Below, in pieces: positions 1 through 8,506 of a stretch of DNA of 64,000 nucleotides; positions within the stretch are counted from its first letter, which is position 1, and every line of letters starts with the position of its first letter. Below the pieces are notes generated by a model. It saw only the letters and a list, made by a program, of their open reading frames with translations. It was not told the DNA's origin and made no database searches. Made by a program: the position numbers and the translations under genes. The stretch lies in the NCBI RefSeq assembly GCF_943733665.1, contig NZ_OX030782.1, positions 1,452,501 to 1,516,500 of the forward strand, written 5' to 3'. This stretch comes from Aquimarina sp. Aq107. Lineage in GTDB: Bacteria; Bacteroidota; Bacteroidia; Flavobacteriales; Flavobacteriaceae.

Positions 1-14
1 ATAGGCTTATGCGC
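1..14 (+). rRNA. 3' end of 23S rRNA (partial)
   Basis: The first bases (ATAGGCTTATG) match the usual 3' end of bacterial 23S rRNA, where the conserved ACTAATxxCCGTxAGGCTTA tail occurs (compare GAGGCTTAACC in E. coli). A 5S gene follows about 200 bases later on the same strand, as expected for an rRNA operon. Only the extreme 3' end lies in the window, so the exact boundary is an estimate. Confidence 0.6.
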
Positions 15-15
15 A

Positions 16-41
16 CGTCCTGCTAAGCAATTAGCAGGACG
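16..41 (+). other. 23S-5S spacer hairpin with GCAA tetraloop
   Basis: An 11-bp perfect stem (16-26 pairing with 31-41) encloses the loop GCAA at 27-30, a GNRA tetraloop. It lies directly after the 23S 3' end, so it probably belongs to the rRNA precursor. A role in processing or in stabilising the 3' end is inference. Confidence 0.6.
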
Positions 42-210
42 GAGAATTGCTTTGATAGCTTCTTTTTAGTAAAAAACGCTTTCTATTTTATAATTCTATT
101 CTATTTAAATCAATATGTTAACTTATTATGTTAGTAATAAGTACGAAGTACAAAGTAGTAAGTTTTTAAACTTAATACTGACCACTTAGGACTTAATACT
201 GATAACAGCT

Positions 211-317
<107 letters not shown>

Positions 318-321
318 CTTG

Positions 322-357
322 AAAACCCTTCAATATGACATTGAAGGGTTTTTTTTA
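322..357 (+). terminator. rRNA operon terminator
   Basis: An 11-bp stem (324-334 with 340-350) with a 5-base loop is followed by a run of seven T residues, a standard intrinsic terminator a few bases after 5S. Confidence 0.9.
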
Positions 358-379
358 TACTCAAAATCCAAATACTCAA

Positions 380-684
380 AATACAATTAGAGGGTTTTAT
401 ATAAACTATTATAAGTAAGATAATAGGATATATATGACTCTTAATTATTTTGGCGAATGAAGATATAGATCGTTAGTTATTAAGTTATAAGATGAATTGA
501 TTAGACTCTTATTCGAAGTATATAAAGATTTGAGTATAATAAGAGTTAATCATAATTAGTGGTTAACATATCACTATATCAAAAGTTATTGTACCCCTTT
601 ATCTTTATAATAATAAAACCCTTAAATCATTGGTACACGATTTAGGATTTTGATAAGACATCTTTGTTTTATTAAGTAAGTAGA
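380..684. other. Intergenic, AT-rich, no gene seen
   Basis: This stretch is strongly AT-rich and has no open frame with coding character on either strand and no tRNA. Its only recognisable element is the hairpin at 615-651, listed separately. Confidence 0.6.
615..651 (-). terminator. Terminator of the hybrid kinase gene
   Basis: Read on the minus strand, an imperfect inverted repeat (about 13 bp with one bulge, loop of about 10 bases) is followed by GGGTTTTATTATT. It lies just downstream of the stop codon at 685, so it probably ends the kinase transcript. Confidence 0.55.
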
Positions 685-2901
685 TTATGATGCTTTTGAA
701 ATAGTACTATTAAGATTTGATTCAATTTTGCTAAAAAACTCTTGATTTTTGTATGGTTTTCTAAGAAAATCACTAAAACCAGAACTAGGATTAAGAATTG
801 CTTGCACAGTGTCTTGAGTATCTGATGCGGTTAACGCTATAATAGGAATGTTAGGGTCAAATTCTCTAATTATTTTGGTGGCTTCCATACCTCCCATATT
901 AGGCATATTTAAATCCATTAATATAAGGTCATAAGAATTTGTTTTAGCCATTTCTATTGCAATAAGGCCATCATCAGCAATTTGTGATCTATATCCTTTT
1001 GTTTTTAATACGTTTTGGGTAACTATTTGGTTTATTTTATTGTCTTCGACAACTAGTATAGTATATTCTTCTTCATTTAATAAAGGAATACAATCTTTAG
1101 TTTTGTTATTTGTTGTGCTACTTTCTTTATTTGAGGAATCTATTTCAAAAGAAATGGTAAAATAGAAATTAGAACCTTCTCCTGGTGAACTTTCAATTTG
1201 AATATCTCCGCCATGTAGATTCACTAATTTTTTCACAATGTTTAAGCCTAAACCTGTTCCGGTTGTATGATCTTTAGAATCTGCTTGAGAAAACTTGTCA
1301 AAAATTAATTCTTGTTTATCAATAGGAATTCCTCTTCCGTCATCTTTAATTTCGAAGGTAATTTTTGCTTTATTGTCTATTATAACTGGGTTAATAAAGT
1401 TTAGCCAAATGTTTCCGTTTTTTGTAAACTTATTTGCGTTGCTAATAAGATTAATAAAAATTTGAGATAACCTTACTTGATCTCCAATAAGAGAATTAGG
1501 GATATCTTCATCAAAATTAAGATGTAATGTATTACCGTTTTTGTCCGCTTGATACTCGAAAGAATTTTTTATATCATCAGCTAAGTTTTTAATGTTATAA
1601 GGCGCTTCATCAAGACTTATTTCATATGATTCCATTTTGGTAACCTGAAGTACATCGTTAATTAAGTTTAGGAGATGATCAGCAGAAAATTTCATTAATT
1701 TTATAAACTTGTGATTTTCTTCATCTTTAATTCGCTCCATAAGGATAGATGATAAACCAACAACACCATATAAAGGTGTTCTTAGCTCGTGGCTAACTGT
1801 GGATATAAATTTAGTTTTTACCGCTGCCAGACGATCAGATTTTTCCTTTGAAATTTTTAATTCTTTATTTCTTAACGCTAAGGATTCTCCTAGTACCTTT
1901 GTTTTTCTATGATTATAAATGAAGAAACAAAATAGGATTAAGCATAATAATAGCAGTGATAAAGTGAAAATAGATACAGTTTGAGATTGTTTTGCCTTTT
2001 GAGTTTGAATACTGTTATTTTTATTACTTACTACTAATTTTTCTTTGAATTGATTAGTTTCTAGTTTTTCGGTTTCTAATGCTGTTTCGTGATGCTTGGT
2101 GTATTTTTTTAGAATTGCGTATGCTCTATCTTGTCTTCCAATTTTCACAAGTAGTTCTTCGTACTTTTTATAAATCGTCATTGCTTGTCTAAACATTTTG
2201 TTTTTTTCTGCAATGTATGCGGCTTCTTCAAAATGTCTTATAGCACTATTATAATTATTATGGATTTTATAATATTCACCAAAACTTAAATAGGTTATTA
2301 AAAGCTCATCAATATATTCAGAGTTTTTGCTGAAATATTTTTGACATTTTTTTAATAAGCGATATGCTTTTCTATAATTTCTGGTTTTTAGATAGATATT
2401 GGCCAGATTTAATTCTAAACTATGTTTGTAGTGGTTGTTTAGATTCTCGGAATTTTCATAAATATGTTTAATTCTTTTTAATGCTCTAGATGGCTTATTA
2501 AATCCTTCTAGATAAACTAAAGCAATATTGTTATTGACATCTATAGTTAATTCGGAATGACCTTCTAACTCTTTTATAAATAGTTCTGCAATTTTATATT
2601 CTTTTAATGCTTTTTTATATTCTTTGTTTAGAAAGTGTATTTTTCCAAGGAGATTATAAGAATATCCTTTTAGATAATATTCCTGTTGCGTATTGAATTT
2701 AGAAGAAATATCAATAATATTTTCAATTAGCATAACGCTATTAGCTCTTCCTATTGAATTTAGGTGTTCTTCTGTATGAGTAATTGTACACTCCAATTCT
2801 GGGAATGACATTTCTTCATATTGATAGGCATAAAGATTAGGGAAAAATAAGTTAAGACACAGGAAGCATATAAAATGCTTTACTATTTTAATACTTTTCA
2901 T
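685..2901 (-). CDS. TPR-sensor hybrid histidine kinase/response regulator
   Basis: A membrane-bound signalling protein of 738 residues that should autophosphorylate and pass phosphate to its own receiver. Domain order: signal peptide (1-25, ending LYA), helical TPR region (about 70-270) predicted to be periplasmic, one membrane segment (about 309-330), a coiled linker, HisKA with phosphoacceptor His371 in SHELRTP, HATPase_c with N box (about 485-490) and GTGLGL (about 548-553), and a receiver domain (about 614-730) with phosphoacceptor Asp663 in LILMDLNMP and Lys715 in RKPY. No DNA-binding domain is fused and no separate output gene is adjacent, so the target is unknown. The architecture (TPR, TM, HK, REC) is common in Bacteroidota. 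Confidence 0.93.
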   Translation of the reverse strand: MKSIKIVKHFICFLCLNLFFPNLYAYQYEEMSFPELECTITHTEEHLNSIGRANSVMLIENIIDISSKFNTQQEYYLKGYSYNLLGKIHFLNKEYKKALKEYKIAELFIKELEGHSELTIDVNNNIALVYLEGFNKPSRALKRIKHIYENSENLNNHYKHSLELNLANIYLKTRNYRKAYRLLKKCQKYFSKNSEYIDELLITYLSFGEYYKIHNNYNSAIRHFEEAAYIAEKNKMFRQAMTIYKKYEELLVKIGRQDRAYAILKKYTKHHETALETEKLETNQFKEKLVVSNKNNSIQTQKAKQSQTVSIFTLSLLLLCLILFCFFIYNHRKTKVLGESLALRNKELKISKEKSDRLAAVKTKFISTVSHELRTPLYGVVGLSSILMERIKDEENHKFIKLMKFSADHLLNLINDVLQVTKMESYEISLDEAPYNIKNLADDIKNSFEYQADKNGNTLHLNFDEDIPNSLIGDQVRLSQIFINLISNANKFTKNGNIWLNFINPVIIDNKAKITFEIKDDGRGIPIDKQELIFDKFSQADSKDHTTGTGLGLNIVKKLVNLHGGDIQIESSPGEGSNFYFTISFEIDSSNKESSTTNNKTKDCIPLLNEEEYTILVVEDNKINQIVTQNVLKTKGYRSQIADDGLIAIEMAKTNSYDLILMDLNMPNMGGMEATKIIREFDPNIPIIALTASDTQDTVQAILNPSSGFSDFLRKPYKNQEFFSKIESNLNSTISKAS

Positions 2902-2925
2902 TATTCAATACGGATTTGGGGCGTT

Positions 2926-2933
2926 CAAATATA
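2926..2933 (-). promoter_or_regulatory. Bacteroidota -7 box of the hybrid kinase
   Basis: The minus strand reads TATATTTG, matching TAnnTTTG. It ends 24 bases before the ATG of the kinase. No TTG is found at the usual 17-23 bases upstream, so the -33 element is weak or absent. Confidence 0.45.
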
Positions 2934-3067
2934 TAAAAAAAAACGAGATTAACGGTTTAAATACAATTAATATACGTTTAAAGCGTATTTTTTTTATTTT
3001 TAACTTAATAAAAATAAGTTTATTCCTACTTTTTGTTTCAAAAGTATCCAATATTAACTAATATTAG

Positions 3068-3100
3068 TTGCCTTCAAAATTGATCACTTTGTTATTTTTG
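3068..3100 (+). promoter_or_regulatory. Promoter of the hemolysin III-type gene
   Basis: TTG at 3068-3070 and TATTTTTG at 3093-3100 are separated by 22 bases, fitting the flavobacterial consensus TTG-N17-23-TAnnTTTG. The ATG at 3107 follows the -7 box after only six bases, so the transcript should have almost no 5' leader. Confidence 0.6.
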
Positions 3101-3106
3101 TCATCT

Positions 3107-3733
3107 ATGAAAATACAATCAGCTGTAGAAGAAAGATGGAATTGGTTGACACACGCTGTTGGCTTTGTTTTTTCTTTTTTGGGTTTGATTTTATTGTTGT
3201 TTAATAATACTTACAAAACATCTTATAGTACATTTTCTGTTTTAACATATTCCATAGCATTGATAATTCTTTATTTTTCGTCATCTGCTTATCATTATAC
3301 TAATGATATTATTCTCAAAAACAGGTTTAGAGTACTGGATCATATTAGTATCTATTTATTAATAGCAGGAACTTATACTCCTATAACTTTGATTACTTTA
3401 TTAAATAGTAAAGGATTGTTACTTTTTACCTTAGTATGGTCATTGGCAGGTTTTGGGACAATCTTAAAACTTTTTTTTACGGGGAAATTCGAGATTGTTT
3501 CTGTGATACTATACTTATTAATGGGATGGTTAATTGTATTAGATATATCTACTTTAATTGATATTGTTGGTTCTGAAGGAATTATGTATTTGATTTATGG
3601 TGGATTAGCTTATACTGTAGGTATAATTTTCTACGCTTTTAAGAAGTTGTATTTTAATCATGTAATCTGGCATCTTTTTGTATTAGCGGGTAGTATATTT
3701 CATTATATATTTATTTTGGGGTATATCATATAA
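3107..3733 (+). CDS. Hemolysin III / TrhA (PAQR) family membrane protein
   Basis: A polytopic inner-membrane protein of 208 residues with about seven hydrophobic segments. The N-terminus has the family motif EERWNWLTHAVG, followed by SSSAYH, RVLDHISIY with AGTYTP, and a C-terminal VIWHLFVLAGSIFHY; the His and Asp residues in these motifs are the conserved putative zinc site of the PAQR/HlyIII superfamily. I start it at the ATG at 3107, which gives the family N-terminus and follows a good promoter; an upstream TTG in frame lies inside the -33 element. Family members are linked to membrane homeostasis; the hemolysin label is historical. A strong bidirectional terminator separates it from the convergent lipoprotein gene. 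Confidence 0.9.
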   Translation: MKIQSAVEERWNWLTHAVGFVFSFLGLILLLFNNTYKTSYSTFSVLTYSIALIILYFSSSAYHYTNDIILKNRFRVLDHISIYLLIAGTYTPITLITLLNSKGLLLFTLVWSLAGFGTILKLFFTGKFEIVSVILYLLMGWLIVLDISTLIDIVGSEGIMYLIYGGLAYTVGIIFYAFKKLYFNHVIWHLFVLAGSIFHYIFILGYII

Positions 3734-3734
3734 T

Positions 3735-3773
3735 AAATAGGATAAACCATATTTTTTATGGTTTATCCTATTT
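3735..3773. terminator. Bidirectional terminator, 17-bp perfect stem
   Basis: A perfect 17-bp inverted repeat (3735-3751 and 3757-3773) with a TTTTT loop lies between two convergent stop codons. A-rich and T-rich flanks suit termination in both directions. Confidence 0.8.
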
Positions 3774-3779
3774 TCTAAA

Positions 3780-4580
3780 TCATCCTCTACATCCTCTGAT
3801 TACTCCAAATACGTAATCATCTGCTGCTTCATTAAATTCATCTCCACAGTTTCTATCACCACTTCCGCCACTAGCATTATTTACATTACTACATTGATCA
3901 TGATCCATGCAGTCTTTAGTCCATGCGCTTGGAATCCACCATCTACCGCAATCTCCTCCGCATCTTCCCATACATCCGTAGTTGGTTCTTGGTTTACTTC
4001 CAACTTTAACTCTTTCTTTATGATTCCCTCTTGAATCGTCATATTCTGCATTTACATAGGTGTTTTTTCTTATACAGGTAACGCCTTCATTTCTGCTTTT
4101 TAGAGCATTAGAATTGGAGGTAGATTTAATCTCTCTTTTATTGTATACATAATCTGATGGAGATTTACCCCAATATTCAATAAGAGCGAGTAATGTATAC
4201 TCAGCCATAGATATTTCCCCTTTCTTTGTATCCAACAAATATTCAGAAATAACTCTTCCGGTATTTAATAAAGCTTCTTTTTGTGTTTCAGAAAAGTTGT
4301 TATTATGGCCATCAATAAAGATGCCTTCGTTTTCATAGTTAACCGAAGCTTCGATTGTATTTTTGTCGATAGCTAAGACAACCATAAATTGTAATTCGGA
4401 CACTGCTTTTACTGAATAGTCTATGTTACTATTATTGGTGTAAAGTTTACCTGAAAAATGATTTTCATTCTCGGTTTCGAGCCCGATTTCTTCTGCTTGC
4501 GGAGAGATGTTTTCTTGAGTACATTGCACAAATAATAGTGCACATAGCAAAATTGTTATAGAGCTAACATAATTTTTCAT
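3780..4580 (-). CDS. Cys-rich lipoprotein with phospholipase A2-like motif
   Basis: A predicted exported protein of 266 residues. The N-terminus is a signal peptide with a probable lipobox (LFVQC, Cys20); glutamine before the cysteine is unusual. Residues about 40-150 form an unrecognised domain. The C-terminal part (about 169-266) has eight cysteines (169, 203, 207, 211, 224, 230, 245, 264), enough for four disulfides, and the motif DCMDHDQC (223-230). This resembles the catalytic CCxxHDxC helix of secreted phospholipase A2, with His227-Asp228 in the active-site place, and YGCMGRCGGDCG (201-212) resembles the calcium-binding loop. Enzyme activity is inference. The gene is monocistronic and ends at a bidirectional terminator. 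Confidence 0.6.
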   Translation of the reverse strand: MKNYVSSITILLCALLFVQCTQENISPQAEEIGLETENENHFSGKLYTNNSNIDYSVKAVSELQFMVVLAIDKNTIEASVNYENEGIFIDGHNNNFSETQKEALLNTGRVISEYLLDTKKGEISMAEYTLLALIEYWGKSPSDYVYNKREIKSTSNSNALKSRNEGVTCIRKNTYVNAEYDDSRGNHKERVKVGSKPRTNYGCMGRCGGDCGRWWIPSAWTKDCMDHDQCSNVNNASGGSGDRNCGDEFNEAADDYVFGVIRGCRG

Positions 4581-4705
4581 AATTATTGAGTTTGTGTTTT
4601 AGTTAATCCTAAGATATGAAAAACTATTCAAAATAATTATTTGATAATGTTTTGATACTAATATTAAGAATTTGTTATAAATTAACTTTTAAAATTATCA
4701 TTAAA

Positions 4706-5134
4706 CTAACTTTTAATAAAATCTTTGTATTCTAAAAAGAAAGTTTCAAGTTTATCCATTTGATTGTTTAGGAATACCATAGTTTCTTTCCACTTTTTCT
4801 TATTGTGAATACTTACATTAGCTAATTCAATATATACTCTAGAAATAATTTTACCATTTTCTAATTCATATAATTCATCAAAAATTATATCGTTAATATA
4901 CTCTTCTCTAATTATATTTTTTAAACTTAAAAGTTTATCAAAATAGTAAGCTTTTATTATTTCATCATGTGTTTCAATATCAATAGATACTTGAGCAAAT
5001 TTTGTAGTAAAGGTAAACTTAAGGGTTACATCTTTGATTTTTGTATTATATAGTAACCACTTTCTGGGATATTTAGTACCAAAAGTGGTCCAAAATTCTT
5101 GTCTTATTTTTTTTGATTCTTCTTTACTAAACAT
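4706..5134 (-). CDS. DUF4268 family protein
   Basis: A soluble acidic protein of 142 residues beginning MFSKEESKKIRQEFW, the usual start of DUF4268 proteins, and containing the conserved FGTKYPRKWLLYNTK. The function is unknown; related domains occur at the C-terminus of some nuclease-like proteins, but no catalytic motif is seen here. The ATG at 5134 gives the family N-terminus and lies one base after the ZIP gene, so the two are probably translated together; a GTG six codons upstream would overlap the ZIP gene. It is the last gene of the three-gene unit running from 6544. Confidence 0.75.
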   Translation of the reverse strand: MFSKEESKKIRQEFWTTFGTKYPRKWLLYNTKIKDVTLKFTFTTKFAQVSIDIETHDEIIKAYYFDKLLSLKNIIREEYINDIIFDELYELENGKIISRVYIELANVSIHNKKKWKETMVFLNNQMDKLETFFLEYKDFIKS

Positions 5135-5135
5135 T

Positions 5136-5813
5136 TTAAATAAAATATGCACTAGCTGTAGCGGCTAGAATAACCATAAGTTTGGTGATATTAAATTTAT
5201 GCCCTTCATTACTTTCAAAAAGTATTGTTGTAGAAACGTGCAAAAATATACCGATAACAAGCGCTGTGATTTCTTTATAAAAGTTTTGAAGAGTCTCAAA
5301 ATGTTCAGAAAGAAATGTTCCTAAAGGTGTCATTAGTGCAAAAAGAAGAAGGATCAGTAGGATAATAGGCTTTTTTATTTCGGTATTGATTAAAAAGGTA
5401 GTCAATATCATTGCTATAGGAATTTTATGAATGATAATTCCTATAAGAATACCTTCTGTATGATGAATAGGGAATCCTTCTAAAACCGCGTGAATTCCTA
5501 AGCTTATAAAAAGTAGTTTGGGAATTTGTGTAGTTTCCTTATGTAGATGTATATGGCCGTGTTCAGCTCCCTTAGAAAAATATTCTAATACTTTCTGAAG
5601 TAAAATACCAATCATAATCCAAACTCCAGTTTGTTTGGCATATTGATGATCTTCAAATACTTCTGGTAACAAGTTGAATATGGTTATTGCTAAAAGAAAA
5701 GCTCCACTAAAAGCTAAAAGTAATTTTAACTTTTTCTGATTATTAGGCCTAAATATATATACTATTAAGGAACCAATAAAAATGGCTGATATGGATAATA
5801 TATAATTATACAC
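5136..5813 (-). CDS. ZIP family divalent metal transporter
   Basis: An inner-membrane protein of 225 residues with about seven hydrophobic segments. A His-rich loop (GAEHGHIHLH, about 78-87) follows the third segment. The metal-site helices are recognisable: SLGIHAVLEGFPIHH and GIIIHKIPIA, containing the HxxxE and HK(I/F)P motifs of ZIP transporters. It probably imports zinc or iron. The start is a GTG at 5813, which overlaps the TAG stop of the methyltransferase gene (TAGTG), a sign of translational coupling; no usable ATG exists before the first membrane segment. Confidence 0.88.
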   Translation of the reverse strand: MYNYILSISAIFIGSLIVYIFRPNNQKKLKLLLAFSGAFLLAITIFNLLPEVFEDHQYAKQTGVWIMIGILLQKVLEYFSKGAEHGHIHLHKETTQIPKLLFISLGIHAVLEGFPIHHTEGILIGIIIHKIPIAMILTTFLINTEIKKPIILLILLLFALMTPLGTFLSEHFETLQNFYKEITALVIGIFLHVSTTILFESNEGHKFNITKLMVILAATASAYFI

Positions 5814-6544
5814 TATTTAAATATAAGAATAAGTCGAGGAGAAGTGGTTTTATGAAATTTTTCAAGTTGGTAATTACCAAAGATATCCAATAGATCAACT
5901 TTAGCTTCTTCAAAATAGTTTTGAAAATCATTTAAAGTTAATGCTTTTACCCTTTCTGTAAAGAAAAACTCTTCATTAGTATCAGTGAACTTTATTTCTT
6001 TAAATATATATCCTGCTTTTACATACCGTTTTATATGAAAAACAATACCTGAAACCTCTTTAGTTTCTTCCGCGATAAGGTTGTCAATAACATAATCTAC
6101 ATTCATAAAGTCTATAACTCCAAACCCTTTTTCGTTTAGATCAGATTTTATGGCTTTTATAGTATTAAGATTACATTCTTCTTTTTCAAAATATCCAAAA
6201 CTTGTAAAAAGATTAAAAATAGCTGAAAACTTTTTATTAAAAGGTTTAGACATATCATGTACTCTAAATCTTAATGTTTCGTTTTCGAATTGACTAGCGT
6301 ACTCAATACTATTTTTCGAAAGATCTACTCCGGTAACATCAAACCCTAGTTGGTTTAAATAAATACTGTGTCTTCCTTTTCCACAGGCGAGATCCAGAAT
6401 CTTTTCATCTGGTTCTAAACTAAGATAACCACTTAGGTTATCCATGAATTGTTGTGCCTCTGTATGACCTCTGTCTTTATATAGTATATGATAATATGGT
6501 GTATCAAACCAAGATGCATACCACATTGTAGAATCTTTTAGCAT
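5813..6544 (-). CDS. Class I SAM-dependent methyltransferase
   Basis: A cytoplasmic protein of 243 residues with a Rossmann-type methyltransferase core. Motif I is ILDLACGKGRHS (about 51-62) with the acidic end of strand 2 in VTGVDLS. The N-terminal WYASWFDTPYYHILYKDRG is typical of a flavobacterial family of unknown substrate. I start it at the ATG at 6544, matching the conserved MLKDSTMW and placed six bases after a -7 box; an in-frame upstream start would cross that promoter. It heads an operon with the ZIP transporter and the DUF4268 gene. Confidence 0.85.
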   Translation of the reverse strand: MLKDSTMWYASWFDTPYYHILYKDRGHTEAQQFMDNLSGYLSLEPDEKILDLACGKGRHSIYLNQLGFDVTGVDLSKNSIEYASQFENETLRFRVHDMSKPFNKKFSAIFNLFTSFGYFEKEECNLNTIKAIKSDLNEKGFGVIDFMNVDYVIDNLIAEETKEVSGIVFHIKRYVKAGYIFKEIKFTDTNEEFFFTERVKALTLNDFQNYFEEAKVDLLDIFGNYQLEKFHKTTSPRLILIFK

Positions 6545-6550
6545 AGGGCG

Positions 6551-6569
6551 CAAAATTAATGTATTTTTG
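6551..6569. promoter_or_regulatory. Divergent pair of -7 boxes
   Basis: The minus strand has TAATTTTG (6558-6551) for the methyltransferase gene, and the plus strand has TATTTTTG (6562-6569) for the THUMP methyltransferase gene. They are only three bases apart and point away from each other, so the two promoters overlap and probably compete. No clear -33 TTG is seen for either. Confidence 0.5.
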
Positions 6570-6597
6570 CGGTTTAATAATAGCGAATTAGAATATA

Positions 6598-7761
6598 GTG
6601 AGTAATTCATTTAAAATGGTAGCCAAAACCTTTTTCGGTTTTGAAGAAGTATTAGCAAAAGAACTACGGAACTTAGGGGGCCAAAAGGTAGAAATAGGTA
6701 ATCGTATGGTTAGTTTTTATGGCGATACTGGTTTTATGTATAAAGCAAATCTTTGTTTAAGAACTGCTTTGAAAATATTAAAACCTGTTGCTGCTAAAAA
6801 AATAAGAAATGAAAAAGATCTATATTCTTTTATACAATCCATTCGTTGGGATGAATATCTTGATACTAATGATTCTTTTGCTATTTATGCGACTGTTAAT
6901 TCTACAATATTTAGACATTCGCAATTTGTTTCTTTAAAATCTAAAGACGCTATTGTAGATAAGTTTAGAAAAGAAACTGGGAAACGACCTAGTGTTGATA
7001 CAGACTATCCAGATCTTACAATTAATATTCATATACAACAAGATTTGTGTACGGTTTCATTAGATAGTTCAGGAGGTTCTTTGCACCATAGAGGTTATCG
7101 AACTGCTACTAATATTGCACCGATAAATGAAGTTTTAGCTGCTGGGTTATTATTGTTATCCGGATGGGATGGGCAGTGTGATTTTTTAGATCCAATGTGT
7201 GGAAGCGGAACATTGGCTATAGAGGCAGCAATGATAGCGTGTAATATTCCAGCTAATTTGAATCGAAAAGAATTTGCTTTTGAAAAATGGTTAGATTGGG
7301 ATATGGATTTATTTGAAAAGATAGAGGCGGCTTCTTTAAATAAGACCAGAGATTTTAGTCACTCTATTATAGGGTTTGATAAAGCTCCTTCAGCTGTTAG
7401 GAAAGCAAAGAAAAATGTAGAAAATGCCAATCTTACTGATTTCGTTAAAATTGAAGATGCTAATTTTTTTGAAAGCTTTAAAGATGGAGATAATAAACTA
7501 CATATGGTTTTTAATCCTCCTTATGGTGAACGTTTAGAATTGGATGAAGAGAAGTTTTATGCCCAAATTGGAGATACGCTTAAACAAAGTTATCCAAATA
7601 CTAATGCCTGGTTTATTACTTCAAACATTGAGGCGTTAAAATTTGTAGGGTTAAGACCTTCTAGAAAAATAAAGGTGTTTAATGGTAAATTAGAATCTCG
7701 TTTGGTTAAATATGAGATGTATGCGGGTAGTAAGAAAGCTAAATTTCAGAATAAACCTTAA
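6598..7761 (+). CDS. THUMP-domain RNA methyltransferase (RlmL-N/COG0116 type)
   Basis: A cytoplasmic protein of 387 residues that probably methylates guanine N2 in 23S rRNA. An N-terminal ferredoxin-like/THUMP region (1-165, with FGFEEVLAKELRNLG and the RHSQFVSLKSKDAIVDKFR segment) binds RNA. The methyltransferase domain has LDPMCGSGTLAIEAA (about 197-211) for SAM binding and the catalytic NPPYGER (about 306-312), the N-P-P-Y motif of amino-group methylation. It corresponds to the N-terminal half of E. coli RlmL without the RlmK half, as usual outside proteobacteria. The GTG start preserves the family N-terminus (SNSFKMVAKT); an ATG lies six codons later. Confidence 0.88.
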   Translation: MSNSFKMVAKTFFGFEEVLAKELRNLGGQKVEIGNRMVSFYGDTGFMYKANLCLRTALKILKPVAAKKIRNEKDLYSFIQSIRWDEYLDTNDSFAIYATVNSTIFRHSQFVSLKSKDAIVDKFRKETGKRPSVDTDYPDLTINIHIQQDLCTVSLDSSGGSLHHRGYRTATNIAPINEVLAAGLLLLSGWDGQCDFLDPMCGSGTLAIEAAMIACNIPANLNRKEFAFEKWLDWDMDLFEKIEAASLNKTRDFSHSIIGFDKAPSAVRKAKKNVENANLTDFVKIEDANFFESFKDGDNKLHMVFNPPYGERLELDEEKFYAQIGDTLKQSYPNTNAWFITSNIEALKFVGLRPSRKIKVFNGKLESRLVKYEMYAGSKKAKFQNKP

Positions 7762-7780
7762 TATTTTTAGAAGTTAAATG

Positions 7781-8506
7781 TTATCTTTTTCTTTTAATAA
7801 AAGGAATCAAGTAGCTTATCGTGTAGGTGTAACCTACACCAAATTCACTAAAATCATTAGTCCTTCCGTATCCCGGAATAAATAAATTCTCAAAACCTGC
7901 AGGATCTTCTTCGTTTACCAACCTTCTTAAAGAGACACTCGCTCCTAAATAAAGATTGTTTAGTACTTCTACTTTAAGCCCTAAAACAAATTCTACCCAA
8001 CCTGCAGTTAGGTCCTTGGATTCTCGTCTTTCATTTCTGAAATTTTCAGGATTATTATCTAGATCGAAGAAATCCGTCCCGGTAAATATGTTGTAATTAT
8101 TTAAAGTTTGGTCGAATGTTGTAAATCCGTATCGGAGTCCAGCATAGATGTTGTTCTGCATTCCATACCAATTTTTATAGGTATTGTAGTCAATTCCAAG
8201 TCTGATATAGCTTCCAGATCCTTCTACTTCTATATTGGTTTCATCCCTTAATAAAGATTCATTACCAATTTCCGCAGCCAAATAATAGTTTTTATAAACT
8301 CTATAATCTGCATTTATTTCAAACCCAGAATAATCGTCATTGACAGCGGTTCTAATTAACCTACCAATATCCACTCCAACCCTTAATCCATATTTTTCTG
8401 ATGGGGGCAACGTGTCTCTTGCAGAAATATTAGTTTCTTCTTGACCTAAAATAGTACCTGAAATCAGGAGACTAATGAAAAATAAGTACGTGTGCAGCTG
8501 TTTCAT
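7781..8506 (-). CDS. DUF6048 outer-membrane beta-barrel-like protein
   Basis: An exported protein of 241 residues with signal peptide 1-21 (ending ILGQ). The rest shows alternating hydrophobic and aromatic strands (LRVGVDIGRLI, YRVYKNYYLAAEIG, NIYAGLRYGFTTF) and ends with a long hydrophobic strand and basic residues, the pattern of a small outer-membrane barrel. I recognise it as DUF6048, which neighbours a DUF6452 lipoprotein in many flavobacteria. Its start overlaps the end of that gene by 35 bases, so the two are coupled. Function unknown. Confidence 0.8.
   Translation of the reverse strand: MKQLHTYLFFISLLISGTILGQEETNISARDTLPPSEKYGLRVGVDIGRLIRTAVNDDYSGFEINADYRVYKNYYLAAEIGNESLLRDETNIEVEGSGSYIRLGIDYNTYKNWYGMQNNIYAGLRYGFTTFDQTLNNYNIFTGTDFFDLDNNPENFRNERRESKDLTAGWVEFVLGLKVEVLNNLYLGASVSLRRLVNEEDPAGFENLFIPGYGRTNDFSEFGVGYTYTISYLIPFIKRKR

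Noticed and set aside
15..210. tRNA genes in the 23S-5S spacer
   Set aside because: No cloverleaf or TTCGA-type arm is visible; only the GCAA hairpin and AT-rich short repeats are present.
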